This document shows, piece after piece, positions 24,690 through 32,100 of a DNA stretch of 64,000 nucleotides. The notes beneath the pieces are model-generated. The model searched no databases. It had not been told where the DNA came from and worked only from the letters and a program-made list of their open reading frames with translations. Positions within the stretch are counted from its first letter, which is position 1; each line of letters starts with the position of its first letter. The stretch comes from JACVRW01 sp963751835 (GTDB taxonomy: Bacteria; Actinomycetota; Thermoleophilia; Solirubrobacterales; Thermoleophilaceae). The DNA lies in assembly GCA_963751835.1 (NCBI GenBank), contig CAVVWD010000031.1, positions 47,907 through 111,906 on the forward strand, written 5' to 3'. Both the position numbers and the translations under genes were made by a program.

Positions 24690-24782
24690 TCATTTGCGGA
24701 GCGTTTCCAGCATGAGATCAGAGTAGAAGGCGGCGGCGAGACCGAGGTCGGCGACCGGCATGCGCTCGTCCTTCCCGTGCAT
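24690..24782 (-). pseudogene. remnant of an M20 peptidase C-terminus with a diverged attachment core
   Basis: 30 codons encode MHGKDERMPVADLGLAAAFY and on to LETLRK-stop, matching the last 30 codons of the intact M20 gene at 25565 with six replacements and many silent changes. The similarity also covers 8 bases past the stop codon (24682-24689), that is, the element arm. GAGCGTTTCCAGCATGAG (24699-24716) differs from the 18-bp core at two positions. It looks like an older attR junction carrying a former host's M20 tail. Confidence 0.75.
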
Positions 24783-24835
24783 CAACGATGGGGTGGCAGG
24801 AGGTTGCGACGAGAGCGATTGGGTACCGGGCCTAT

Positions 24836-24961
24836 ATGGAAACCCCCGAGACAGAGCCACAGGCACCGCCGGACGAGAAGCCGCCGCCGGAGGTGCCCGA
24901 TCAGCCGGGCACGTCACCGGGCGAACCGGGCGAACCGGCGGAACCGGAGGAACCGAGCTAG
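24836..24961 (+). CDS. 41-residue Pro/Glu-rich peptide
   Basis: ATG 24836 opens METPETEPQAPPDEKPPPEV and ends with four GEP/AEP-like units. Small acidic Pro-rich ORFs of this kind occur in phages and lysogens. No good ribosome site. A terminator-like hairpin follows the stop by 12 bases, which supports expression. Function unknown. Confidence 0.35.
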   Translation: METPETEPQAPPDEKPPPEVPDQPGTSPGEPGEPAEPEEPS

Positions 24962-24973
24962 CCGGTCCAGTGG

Positions 24974-24995
24974 GAGCCGTCCTCTGGGGCGGCTC
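24974..24995 (+). terminator. terminator-like hairpin
   Basis: GAGCCG-TCCTCTGGGG-CGGCTC, a 6-bp stem extended by G-T and C-G pairs, just after the Pro-rich ORF. No T run. Confidence 0.5.
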
Positions 24996-25119
24996 TCGCT
25001 GTTCAGGGGTCCGTGCGCGCTGGCCATTCGGCGAAGCCGCAACGGCGAGAGTTCGCCCCTCGGTCGCGCGAACTGTTACGCAAGTTCTATCGGAGGGGTC
25101 GCAGAGACCCTCGATCCGT

Positions 25120-25521
25120 TTACTCCGCCAGCCCCACAGCCTCCAGGGCGGCGTGCGGGTCGTAGTAGCCGTCGATACGGATCACTTTCCCGTCTCGAAA
25201 GCTCCACACCTGACCGAATCTGATGCTGCTGGGAACACCGCTTGTTTCCCCGACGGCATCCATGGTCCCGAGCACGACTACCCGGTCGCCCGCGTCATGG
25301 ATCCGATCAAGCGCGAGGCGGCCGCCGAGGGTCCCAAGCCACTCTCGCCAGAACCGAAGCATGCCGTCCCGTCCTGTCCACTCCGTTCCCATCACGTCTG
25401 AGAAGCCGCCGATGAAGTGCAACTCGACGTCATCGGCGGTATGCGAGACCGCGGCGTCGAAGTCCCGCCGGTTCCACGCCTCAAAGACCGCACGAACGAC
25501 GTCCACATTCGTCAGCGACAT
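25120..25521 (-). CDS. SnoaL-like (NTF2 fold) protein
   Basis: 133 residues. Typical start (NVDVVRAVFEAWNRRDFDA), mid strand DDVELHFIGGF and the RFGQVWSFRDGKVIRIDGYYDPHAALEAVGL tail (split here only by position) define the SnoaL-like fold. Complete and intact. It lies between the old and current right junctions of the element, so it may have arrived with a second, small insertion. Confidence 0.85.
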   Translation of the reverse strand: MSLTNVDVVRAVFEAWNRRDFDAAVSHTADDVELHFIGGFSDVMGTEWTGRDGMLRFWREWLGTLGGRLALDRIHDAGDRVVVLGTMDAVGETSGVPSSIRFGQVWSFRDGKVIRIDGYYDPHAALEAVGLAE

Positions 25522-25564
25522 GGGCCCACCCAGTATGGGGCGCTCGAGGAGGGGAGTTACGCTC

Positions 25565-26875
25565 TCACTTGCGGAGCGTCTCCACCATGAGATCAGCGTA
25601 GAAGGCCGCCGCCAGGCCGAGGTCCGCCACCGGGATGCGCTCGTTGATTCCGTGCATCTGCGGGAAGGCCTCGGTCATGTCCATCGCGTTCTGCGGGAAG
25701 AAGCCGTAGGCCACGCAATCGGGAAACGCCTTGCGCCACCAGTGCGAGTCGGAGAAGCCGCTCATCACCACCGGCGCCACCGCCGCCCCGGGGTCTTCGC
25801 GCTCGACGAAGCGGCGAATCGTCTCCATCAATGGGGTGTCCGCAGGTGAGCGGTTGCCGACGATCCGGTCCTCGAAGCGCAGCTCGTAGCCATCATCGCC
25901 GAGCACGCTGTGAACCGCCGCCCGGGCCGCCTCCTCGCCGAGCCCCGGCGGCACCCTGCAATCCACCTCGAGGCGCGCGTGCGCCGGCACCACGTTGACG
26001 GCGTCCGAGGCCTCGATCATCGTCGGCGTCAGGGTCACGCCGAGCATCGGCTCGAGCAGCACGGCGACGGCAGGATCGCTCGCCTCGAGCTCGGCAACTG
26101 CCGCATCGAGGTCCGCCGGGTCGAGACCGAGCGCGCCGAACAGCGCCTCCACCTCCGGCGATGCAATGTGGTCGGGCCGCCCCTCCGCAAGAGCGGTGAG
26201 CACAGGCGCCATCTTCACGAGCGCGTTGTCGCCGATGCGCGGCACCGAAGCGTGGCCGGTACGTCCGCTGGTCGAGAGCGTGAAGCGAAACACGCCCTTC
26301 TCCGCGACGGACACCCCATATACGCGCCGGTCGCCGTGGCGAATCAACTCGCCGGCTCCCTCGTTGACGACGAGGTCGGCGCGCACGCGCTCAGGATGCT
26401 CGGAGCAGAGCCACTGCGCGCCGAGCGCCGCGCCCCGCTCCTCGTCGCAGGTGAACACGAGCTTCAGCTCGCCGGCCTCCGGACGCCAGCCCTCCCCGAC
26501 CAGCGCAAGCGTGGCGGCCACCTCGGCGGCCACCTGGCTCTTCATGTCCTTGGCGCCGCGTCCCCACACGCAGCCGTCGCGCATCTCGCCCGACCACGGG
26601 TCGGGTCCCCAGTCCCCCGCGTCCGCCGGCACCGTGTCGACGTGACCGAGCAGGCAGAGCACTGGACCGTCCGAGGCCGCGGCCACCCGCGCGACGAGGT
26701 TCGCGCGGCCGGGCGCAGCAACAAGCAGCTCGCACTCCACCCCGGCCTCCTCGAGCAGCCCCCTGAGCCATTCCTGCGCCGGCCCCTCGTTGCCGGGAGG
26801 ATTGACGGTGTTGAAGCGAATGAGGCGCCGCACAAGCTCGGTGGTGCGGCGCTCGAGTGCTGCGCGGTCGGGCAC
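25565..26875 (-). CDS. M20-family metallopeptidase/deacylase
   Basis: 436 residues, full length. Metal and catalytic residues of the ArgE/DapE/CPG2 family are in place: LLGHVDTV (H78, D80), RGAKDMK (D110), DEERGA (E145/E146) and a C-terminal QMHGINER histidine. Substrates are unknown; this subgroup hydrolyses acylated amino acids or dipeptides. The last codons are special: the 18-bp attachment core covers LMVETL, and the element supplies the final Arg-Lys-stop. Without the element the gene would end LR-stop, one residue shorter, in an ATGA overlap with DUF1385. Insertion thus left the enzyme intact. Confidence 0.9.
   Translation of the reverse strand: MPDRAALERRTTELVRRLIRFNTVNPPGNEGPAQEWLRGLLEEAGVECELLVAAPGRANLVARVAAASDGPVLCLLGHVDTVPADAGDWGPDPWSGEMRDGCVWGRGAKDMKSQVAAEVAATLALVGEGWRPEAGELKLVFTCDEERGAALGAQWLCSEHPERVRADLVVNEGAGELIRHGDRRVYGVSVAEKGVFRFTLSTSGRTGHASVPRIGDNALVKMAPVLTALAEGRPDHIASPEVEALFGALGLDPADLDAAVAELEASDPAVAVLLEPMLGVTLTPTMIEASDAVNVVPAHARLEVDCRVPPGLGEEAARAAVHSVLGDDGYELRFEDRIVGNRSPADTPLMETIRRFVEREDPGAAVAPVVMSGFSDSHWWRKAFPDCVAYGFFPQNAMDMTEAFPQMHGINERIPVADLGLAAAFYADLMVETLRK
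25574..25591. other. attR core
   Basis: GAGCGTCTCCACCATGAG, identical to 13838-13855, inside the 3' end of the M20 gene. The flanking bases differ from attL on both sides. Confidence 0.82.
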
Positions 26876-26900
26876 GGCGGGGAGTCTAGGAGGGGGCGAT

Positions 26901-26961
26901 TTTCTGATTCATCCTGCTTTGCCCACCGTATGGTGGGCAGGGCAGGACGGATGATGAGAAA
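26901..26961. promoter_or_regulatory. 61-bp near-palindrome upstream of the AbiEi-like gene
   Basis: The core is GCCCACC-GTAT-GGTGGGC (perfect 7-bp arms, 26921-26938). Outer arms TTTCT-ATTCATCC and GGATGATGAGAAA extend it with small bulges. It ends at the GTG of the AbiEi-like gene and is 26 bases from the M20 start on the other strand. AbiEi antitoxins repress their own promoters at inverted repeats, so this is a good operator candidate. Confidence 0.5.
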
Positions 26962-27818
26962 GTGGCGCGGATCGCGGGCCGGGCGCACGGGGTCGTCACG
27001 CGGCGTGAGCTGCTGGGTGCTGGTCTGTCGGAGCGTCGGGTTGACCGGAGGATCGAGCGTGGAGCGCTGATCGTCGAGTTCCCGGGCGTCTACCGAGTGG
27101 GCCACCGCGCGCCGAGTGTGGAGGCGCGCTACATGGCCGCGGTCAAGGCCTGTGGCAAGGAGGCGTTGTTGTGCGGCCTGTCGGCGGCGTGGCTGTGGGG
27201 ACTGATCAAGGGCCCCGCACCGCCGCCGGAAGTGACCGCGCCAACCGAACGGCGCATCAAGGGCATCCAGACGCGGAGACAACGCCGGATCGACCCCAGG
27301 GACGCCACCCGCCACCGCGGCATCCCCGTCACCACAGTGCCGGCAACCCTGGTCCGCCTCCCCTCACTGCTGTCCTTCGACGACCTCGCGCGCGCGGCCC
27401 ACGAAGCAGCCGTCCGCCACGGCACGACCCAGAGCAGGTCGAGGCCGCGCTCGAGCGGCGCCCGAAAGCACCAGGGGCCGCCCGGTTGCGCAGGGTGCTG
27501 CGCGGCGACGCGCCCGTCCTGCTCAGCAAACTCGAACGCGCCTTCCGCGCCCGGCTACGCACAGCAAACCTGCCGCTGCCAAAAACGAACACCAAGGCCG
27601 GCTCCCACTACGTCGACTGCCGCTGGCCCGACCACAAGCTCACCGTCGAACTCGACTCCTACCGCTACCACCACAGCCGCCACGCCTGGGAACAAGACCG
27701 CCGCCGCGACCGCGAAGCCCGCCAAAGAGGCGACCAGCTCCGCCGCTACACCTGGACCGACATCTTCGACCAGCCCCAGCCGATGCTCGCCGAGCTCACC
27801 ACCCTGCTCGGGCCGTAG
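26962..27818 (+). pseudogene. AbiEi-like winged helix plus DUF559 nuclease-like protein, frameshifted
   Basis: The N-terminal frame has the AbiEi-type domain: HGVVTRRELLGAGLSERRVD, GVYRVGH and an LLCGLSAAWLWGL helix. Near 27425 (AVRHG) the match moves to another frame with DPEQVEAALERRPK, then the VSR-like DUF559 core VDCRWPDHKLTVELDSYRYH and a closing helix to 27818. One missing base explains the shift. Intact relatives are common in actinobacteria and their role is not established. The alpha/beta-hydrolase starts 2 bases later. Check reads before calling it dead. Confidence 0.7.
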
Positions 27819-27819
27819 A

Positions 27820-28626
27820 GTGGCTGCCGTGCCGATCGCCGCCGGGCTCGCATACCGGGAGGCCGGGCCGCCCGACGGGCCCGTCGCGCTGCTGGTCCAC
27901 GGCTATCCCGAGTCGTCGTATATGTGGCGCGACCTGATGCCGGCGCTCGTCGAGGCGGGCTGGCGCTCGCTTGCCCCAGACCTCGCCGGGATGGGGGACT
28001 CCGTGCCCGACCCGCCCGGCACCTGGGAGCGGCACGCCGACTCGATCGAGCGCTTCCGCGTCGAGCTCGGCATCGAGCGCTGCGTGCCCGTGCTGCACGA
28101 CTGGGGCGGGCTGATCGGCCTGCGCTGGGTCTGCGGGCACCCCGACGCGGTCGACGCGCTCGTGATCAGCGCCTCCGGCTTCTTCCCGGACGGGAAGTGG
28201 CACGGACTTGCGCAGGCAATGCGGACACCCGGCACCGGGGAGGAGCTCCTGGCCGGGACCACACGCGAAGGGCTCGCCGCCATGCTCGGCTCGGTGAGCG
28301 CCGGGATCGACGACAGCGCGATCGACGAGTACTGGAAGGCGTACGCCGACGACACGCGCCGTCAGGCCCAGCTCGACTTCTACCGCTCGATGGACTTCGA
28401 GAAGATCGCGCCTTACGACGGAAAGCTCGCCGAGCTGGACGTGCCGGTGTTGCTCGTCTTCGGCGGTCAGGACCCGTTCGTCTCGCCCGCCACGGCCCAC
28501 CGCTTCGAGCGCGAGCTGCCGGACACCGAGCTGGTCCTGATCGAGGACGCCGGGCACTTCGTGTGGGAGGACGCGCCGGAGCGCTGCGCCGAGGCGCTCC
28601 GGGCGTTCCTGGCGAAGCTCGGCTAG
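27820..28626 (+). CDS. alpha/beta hydrolase, epoxide hydrolase/dehalogenase-like
   Basis: 268 residues. The nucleophile is an aspartate, D94 in VLHDWGG, as in epoxide hydrolases and haloalkane dehalogenases. The oxyanion segment is HGYPESSYMWRDLMP; the Asn that binds halide in dehalogenases (HGNP) is Tyr here, which favours an epoxide hydrolase or another C-O/C-C hydrolase. GGQDPFV and EDAGHFVWEDAP supply the acid and histidine. GTG 27820 or 27829 are both usable; the first overlaps nothing and follows the previous stop directly. Confidence 0.82.
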   Translation: MAAVPIAAGLAYREAGPPDGPVALLVHGYPESSYMWRDLMPALVEAGWRSLAPDLAGMGDSVPDPPGTWERHADSIERFRVELGIERCVPVLHDWGGLIGLRWVCGHPDAVDALVISASGFFPDGKWHGLAQAMRTPGTGEELLAGTTREGLAAMLGSVSAGIDDSAIDEYWKAYADDTRRQAQLDFYRSMDFEKIAPYDGKLAELDVPVLLVFGGQDPFVSPATAHRFERELPDTELVLIEDAGHFVWEDAPERCAEALRAFLAKLG

Positions 28627-28790
28627 CCCATCTCCGCGAGGCCGGCTCGCGCGTGAGCCGCTCCGGTCCGAGTCCATGTCAAGCGAGACACCGAGCAGAG
28701 CGGCGAGCTCGCCACGGCGTTCGACCGGCGTTGGGAGGAAGGAGCGTGTTTGTCATGCGCCTCCTCTGGCCCCGCTGCCAGACTTTCCGC

Positions 28791-30131
28791 ATGGAGGAAC
28801 GGCTGTTCGAGCTCGAGGAGTCGCCCGGCGCGCAGGCGGCCGACGGTCCCGACACCGCAGGCCTGCCGCTGGCCGCCCGGATGCGGCCGCACTCGCTCGG
28901 CGAGTTCGTCGGCCAGGAGCACCTGCTCGAGCGTGGATCAGCGCTGCGGACGGCGATCGAGGAGGGCCGGCCGCACTCGATGATCCTGTACGGGCCGCCC
29001 GGCACCGGCAAGACGACGCTCGCCCGGATGCTCGCCGTCAACGCGCGCGCGGCCTTCGAGGAGGAGTCGGCGGTCAAGGCCGGCCGTGCCGAGGTCCGCG
29101 ACGTGCTCGCGCGCGCCGAGCACCGCCGCTCGACGAGCGGGGAGCGCACGATCTTCTTTCTCGACGAGATCCATCGCTTCAACAAGGCGCAGCAGGACAC
29201 GCTGCTGCCGGCCGTCGAGGACGGGCTCGTGGTGCTCGTGGGCGCCACGACCGAGAACCCCTTCTTCGAGGTCATCTCGGCCCTGCTCTCGCGCTGCCGC
29301 GTCTACGAGCTGCACGCGCTCGAGGAACGGCACGTGCTCGAGTTGCTCCGCCGAGCCCTTGCGCACGAGCGCGGAATCCCGAATCCCCCGGCCGTGAAGG
29401 ACGCCGCGCTCGAGTTCCTGGCCGCGCGGGCCGGCGGCGACGCCCGCACCGCGCTCTCGGCGCTCGAGCTGGCGACCGAGACGGTCGGTCCCGAGGGCAC
29501 GGTGACGCTCGCGGTCGCCGAGGATGCGCTCCAGCGCCGCGCCGTGCTCTACGACAAGCAGGGCGACAAGCACTACGACCTGATCTCGGCCTGGATCAAG
29601 TCGACGCGCGGCTCGGACCCTGATGCCTCGCTCCTCTACCTGGCGGCCATGCTCGAAGGCGGCGAGGACGCGCGCTTCATCGCGCGCCGCATGGTCGTCC
29701 TGGCGAGCGAGGACATCGGCAACGCCGACCCGCGCGCCCTGCAGGTGGCGATCGCCGCGGCGCAGGCGGTCGAGCACGTGGGCCTCCCCGAGGCCGCCCT
29801 GAACCTCGCCCAGGCGGCCGTCTACCTGGCGCTCGCGCCGAAGTCGAATGCCTCGACCACGGCTATCGGCCGCGCCCGCGAGTGGGTGCGGGAGCACGGC
29901 GCCCCAGTGCCGCCGCACTATCTGCAGAGCGCCGCCTACCCGGGCGCGAAGAAGCTCGGCCGCGGCATCGGCTACGACTTTCCGCACGCCCATCCCGAAG
30001 GGGTCTCGAACCAGGAGCTGATGCCGGACGAGGCAATCGGCGAGCGCTTCCTCGAGCTCTCGGAGCACGGCGATGAGAAGGAGCTGCGCGAGCGGCTCGC
30101 GCGCATTCGCAGGGCGCGCGGGCGCGAGTAG
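28791..30131 (+). CDS. rarA: replication-associated recombination protein A
   Basis: 446 residues, the RarA/MgsA/WRNIP1 family. An N-terminal MRPHSLGEFVGQEHLL, Walker A GPPGTGKT (68-75), Walker B FFLDEIHRFNKAQQD, sensor 1 VGATTENPFFEV and the C-terminal tetramer domain with ASEDIGNADP and LGRGIGYDFPHAHP are all present. It acts at stalled replication forks. ATG 28791 gives the usual N-terminus; the frame is open far upstream. 165 bases separate it from the hydrolase. Confidence 0.93.
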   Translation: MEERLFELEESPGAQAADGPDTAGLPLAARMRPHSLGEFVGQEHLLERGSALRTAIEEGRPHSMILYGPPGTGKTTLARMLAVNARAAFEEESAVKAGRAEVRDVLARAEHRRSTSGERTIFFLDEIHRFNKAQQDTLLPAVEDGLVVLVGATTENPFFEVISALLSRCRVYELHALEERHVLELLRRALAHERGIPNPPAVKDAALEFLAARAGGDARTALSALELATETVGPEGTVTLAVAEDALQRRAVLYDKQGDKHYDLISAWIKSTRGSDPDASLLYLAAMLEGGEDARFIARRMVVLASEDIGNADPRALQVAIAAAQAVEHVGLPEAALNLAQAAVYLALAPKSNASTTAIGRAREWVREHGAPVPPHYLQSAAYPGAKKLGRGIGYDFPHAHPEGVSNQELMPDEAIGERFLELSEHGDEKELRERLARIRRARGRE

Positions 30132-30160
30132 GTCCGGCTTCGGTCACAATCTTCCGTGCC

Positions 30161-31744
30161 ATGGAGGCCGTGGTCAGACCGGTCGAGGAGCGCTCGGCCG
30201 AGCTCGAGTCGTTCAGCCCGCTCGACGGGGCTCGGCTCGGCGCGGTGCCGACGATCGCGCCATCCGAGGTCCAGGCGGTCGTGGACGACGTGGCCGGCGT
30301 GCAGCCCTTCTGGGCGCAGCTGCCGCTGGGCGACCGCGCCCGCTACATGCGCCGTGCAGGCCAGGCGATCATCGATCAGCTCGACGAGCTTGCGGAGCTG
30401 CTCACGCGCGAGCAGGGGAAGCCCCGGAACGAGTCGTACGTGATGGAGCTCCTGCCGACGATCGACTCGCTGCGCTGGCTGGCGGATGCGGGGCCGGGGA
30501 TCCTCGAGGACGAGCGCATCCCGCTGCCGATCTTCATGAAGCAGAAGCGGGCCCGCTTCACCTATGAGCCGCTGGGCGTGGTCGGCGTGATCGCGCCCTG
30601 GAACTACCCGTGGTCGATCCCCTTCGGCGAGGTGGCAGTCGCCCTCATGGCCGGCAATGGGGTGGTGCTCAAGCCGGCGTCGCTCACGCCGCTGATCGGC
30701 CAGCGCATCCAGGAGGTCTTCGAGCGCGCCGGCCTTCCCGAGGGCCTCGTGCGCACGGTCCATGGCGGCGGGGCGGTGGGACAGGCGCTCGTGGAGTCGA
30801 CGGCGGCCAAGATCTTCTTCACCGGCTCCGTCGAGGTCGGCCGCGGCGTGGGCGGGGAGTGCGCACGCCGGATGAAGGGGTCGGTGCTCGAGCTCGGCGG
30901 GAAGGACCCGATGATCGTCTGCGCCGACGCGAACCTGGCCAACGCGGTGTCGGGCTGCCTCTGGGGCGGCTTCGCGAACGCCGGTCAGACCTGCTCGGGC
31001 ATCGAGCGCGTGTACGTCGTGCGCGAGCTGGCGGAGCGCTTCATCGACGGCGTCGTCGAGGGCGCGCAGAAGCTGGGCGTAGGCGACCCGCTCGACTGGG
31101 AGACCGAGATCGGCCCGATGGTGTCGGATGAGCAGCTCAGGCAGGTCACGGAGCTGGTCGACGACGCCGTCGCGGGCGGGGCCACCCTGCGCTGCGGCGG
31201 GGCGGACGCGCCCTGGTTCCGCCCGGCGGTGCTCACCGGGGTGACGCACGACATGCGGATCATGCGCGAGGAGATCTTCGGCCCGGTTGTGCCGATCGTG
31301 ACCGTCGAGGACGAGGACGAGGCGATCGCGCTCGCCAACGACTCGATCTTCGGGCTGGGCGCGTCGGTCTGGACCATGAACCGGGCCAAGGGCGAGCGGA
31401 TCGCCGGGCGGCTTCAGTCCGGCATGGTCTGGATCAACGACCACATGTTCAGCCACGGCGCCTGCTCCTGCTCCTGGGGAGGCGTCAAGGACTCCGGCCT
31501 CGGCCGCTCGCACTCGAAATTCGGGCTGTACGAGTGCGTGAACGTCAAGCTCGTGACCTGGGAGCCGTCGCGCACCCGCGATTTCTGGTGGTACCCCTAC
31601 GACGAGGCGCTCGGCAGGGCGATGCAGGCCTCGGCCAAGCTGCTCTACGGCCGCGACGCCGACAAGCCAGGTGCCCTGCGACGCGGCCTGGGGCCGCTCG
31701 CGCGCGTGGGCGGGAAGACCCTCCGCGACGTGTTCCGGCGGTAA
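30161..31744 (+). CDS. aldehyde dehydrogenase family protein
   Basis: 527 residues. Catalytic E244 (LELGGKDP) and C278 (NAGQTCSG) are present with the IAPWNYP (144-150) and FTGSVEVG (220-227) NAD motifs. The extra 40-residue C-terminal tail (FWWYPYDEALG and a basic end) is seen in a subgroup of membrane-linked or long-chain aldehyde dehydrogenases. Substrate unknown. 29 bases after rarA, so possibly co-transcribed. Confidence 0.87.
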   Translation: MEAVVRPVEERSAELESFSPLDGARLGAVPTIAPSEVQAVVDDVAGVQPFWAQLPLGDRARYMRRAGQAIIDQLDELAELLTREQGKPRNESYVMELLPTIDSLRWLADAGPGILEDERIPLPIFMKQKRARFTYEPLGVVGVIAPWNYPWSIPFGEVAVALMAGNGVVLKPASLTPLIGQRIQEVFERAGLPEGLVRTVHGGGAVGQALVESTAAKIFFTGSVEVGRGVGGECARRMKGSVLELGGKDPMIVCADANLANAVSGCLWGGFANAGQTCSGIERVYVVRELAERFIDGVVEGAQKLGVGDPLDWETEIGPMVSDEQLRQVTELVDDAVAGGATLRCGGADAPWFRPAVLTGVTHDMRIMREEIFGPVVPIVTVEDEDEAIALANDSIFGLGASVWTMNRAKGERIAGRLQSGMVWINDHMFSHGACSCSWGGVKDSGLGRSHSKFGLYECVNVKLVTWEPSRTRDFWWYPYDEALGRAMQASAKLLYGRDADKPGALRRGLGPLARVGGKTLRDVFRR

Positions 31745-31762
31745 GGGGTCGGTTCCGCGCCC

Positions 31763-31823
31763 AAAGTAAGGCCCCACTAAGGGTGTATTGCCGATGTGGG
31801 ACCCCACCCCTTAGCCGTACTTT
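31763..31823. repeat. interrupted inverted repeat
   Basis: AAAGTA (31763-31768) and TACTTT (31818-31823) are the outer arms; inside them AAGGG pairs with CCCTT, and GTGGG-A-CCCAC forms its own small hairpin (31796-31806). It lies between the dehydrogenase stop and a small ORF and could be a terminator for one or an operator for the other. Confidence 0.4.
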
Positions 31824-31830
31824 GCACTGC

Positions 31831-31989
31831 ATGACCGGAGCAGTCTCATACGCAGTCGCGAACGAGCATGTTGCTGACCTGCGGCGGGTCGCGAAGGAGC
31901 GCCGTCGGAGCGGGCAGAAGGAGCGCCCGCGCCGCCGCCGGCCCCTGCTGCCGCGGCTGCGGCGCCCGCGTCATGCGCTCGCGGCTTGA
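31831..31989 (+). CDS. 52-residue basic protein
   Basis: MTGAVSYAVANEHVADLRRVAKERRRSG style start, then an Arg/Pro-rich tail. Small ORFs with a VADLxRxAxxERR helix are frequent in this lineage, which gives some support. No ribosome site is visible, so a leaderless message is likely. Function unknown. Confidence 0.45.
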   Translation: MTGAVSYAVANEHVADLRRVAKERRRSGQKERPRRRRPLLPRLRRPRHALAA

Positions 31990-32000
31990 CCCTGCCGCCT

Positions 32001-32058
32001 GAGACGCGGCGCTCACCGTACGGGCCCTTCCCTCCCCGTGCGGTGAGCCGCCGGTCTC
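32001..32058. terminator. strong 58-nt stem-loop
   Basis: GAGAC / GTCTC outer pairs and long inner arms of GGCGCTCACCGTACGGG (32008-32024) with CCCCGTGCGGTGAGCCGCC (32034-32052). Loop of about 9 bases. No T run follows, as often in actinobacteria. It separates the small ORF from the precorrin-2 dehydrogenase gene. Confidence 0.65.
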
Positions 32059-32065
32059 GCTTCCG

Positions 32066-32093
32066 CTGACGCGGCCCCGGGCGCGCCTACACT
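32066..32093 (+). promoter_or_regulatory. probable leaderless promoter of the precorrin-2 dehydrogenase gene
   Basis: CTGACG (32066-32071), 16 bases, then TACACT (32088-32093). Transcription would begin about 7 bases on, at the ATG 32101 itself, so the message would be leaderless. Confidence 0.45.
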
Positions 32094-32100
32094 CTGGGTG

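Larger units (their letters stand above)
13838..25591. mobile_element. 11.75-kb integrated element, phage-satellite-like
   Basis: The element is bounded by an exact 18-bp direct repeat (13838-13855 and 25574-25591). It carries a serine recombinase next to one end, a leftward operon of small Cys-containing proteins, prim-pol/RepA helicase and an SSB-like protein, then phage-type genes (terminase-small-like, HK97 capsid) and cargo (CBS protein, two SnoaL-like proteins, a secreted repeat protein). No large terminase, portal, prohead protease, head-tail or tail gene is visible. Size and content fit a satellite that makes its own capsid but depends on a helper phage; a decayed prophage is the alternative. 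Confidence 0.8.

Noticed and set aside
13838..25591. Conjugative element instead of phage-derived element
   Set aside because: No relaxase, FtsK/TraB-like translocase or type IV secretion gene is seen, while an HK97 capsid gene is present.
27820..28626. Haloalkane dehalogenase call for the hydrolase
   Set aside because: The nucleophile Asp-Trp is present but the halide-binding Asn of HGNP is Tyr, so an epoxide-hydrolase-like label is safer.
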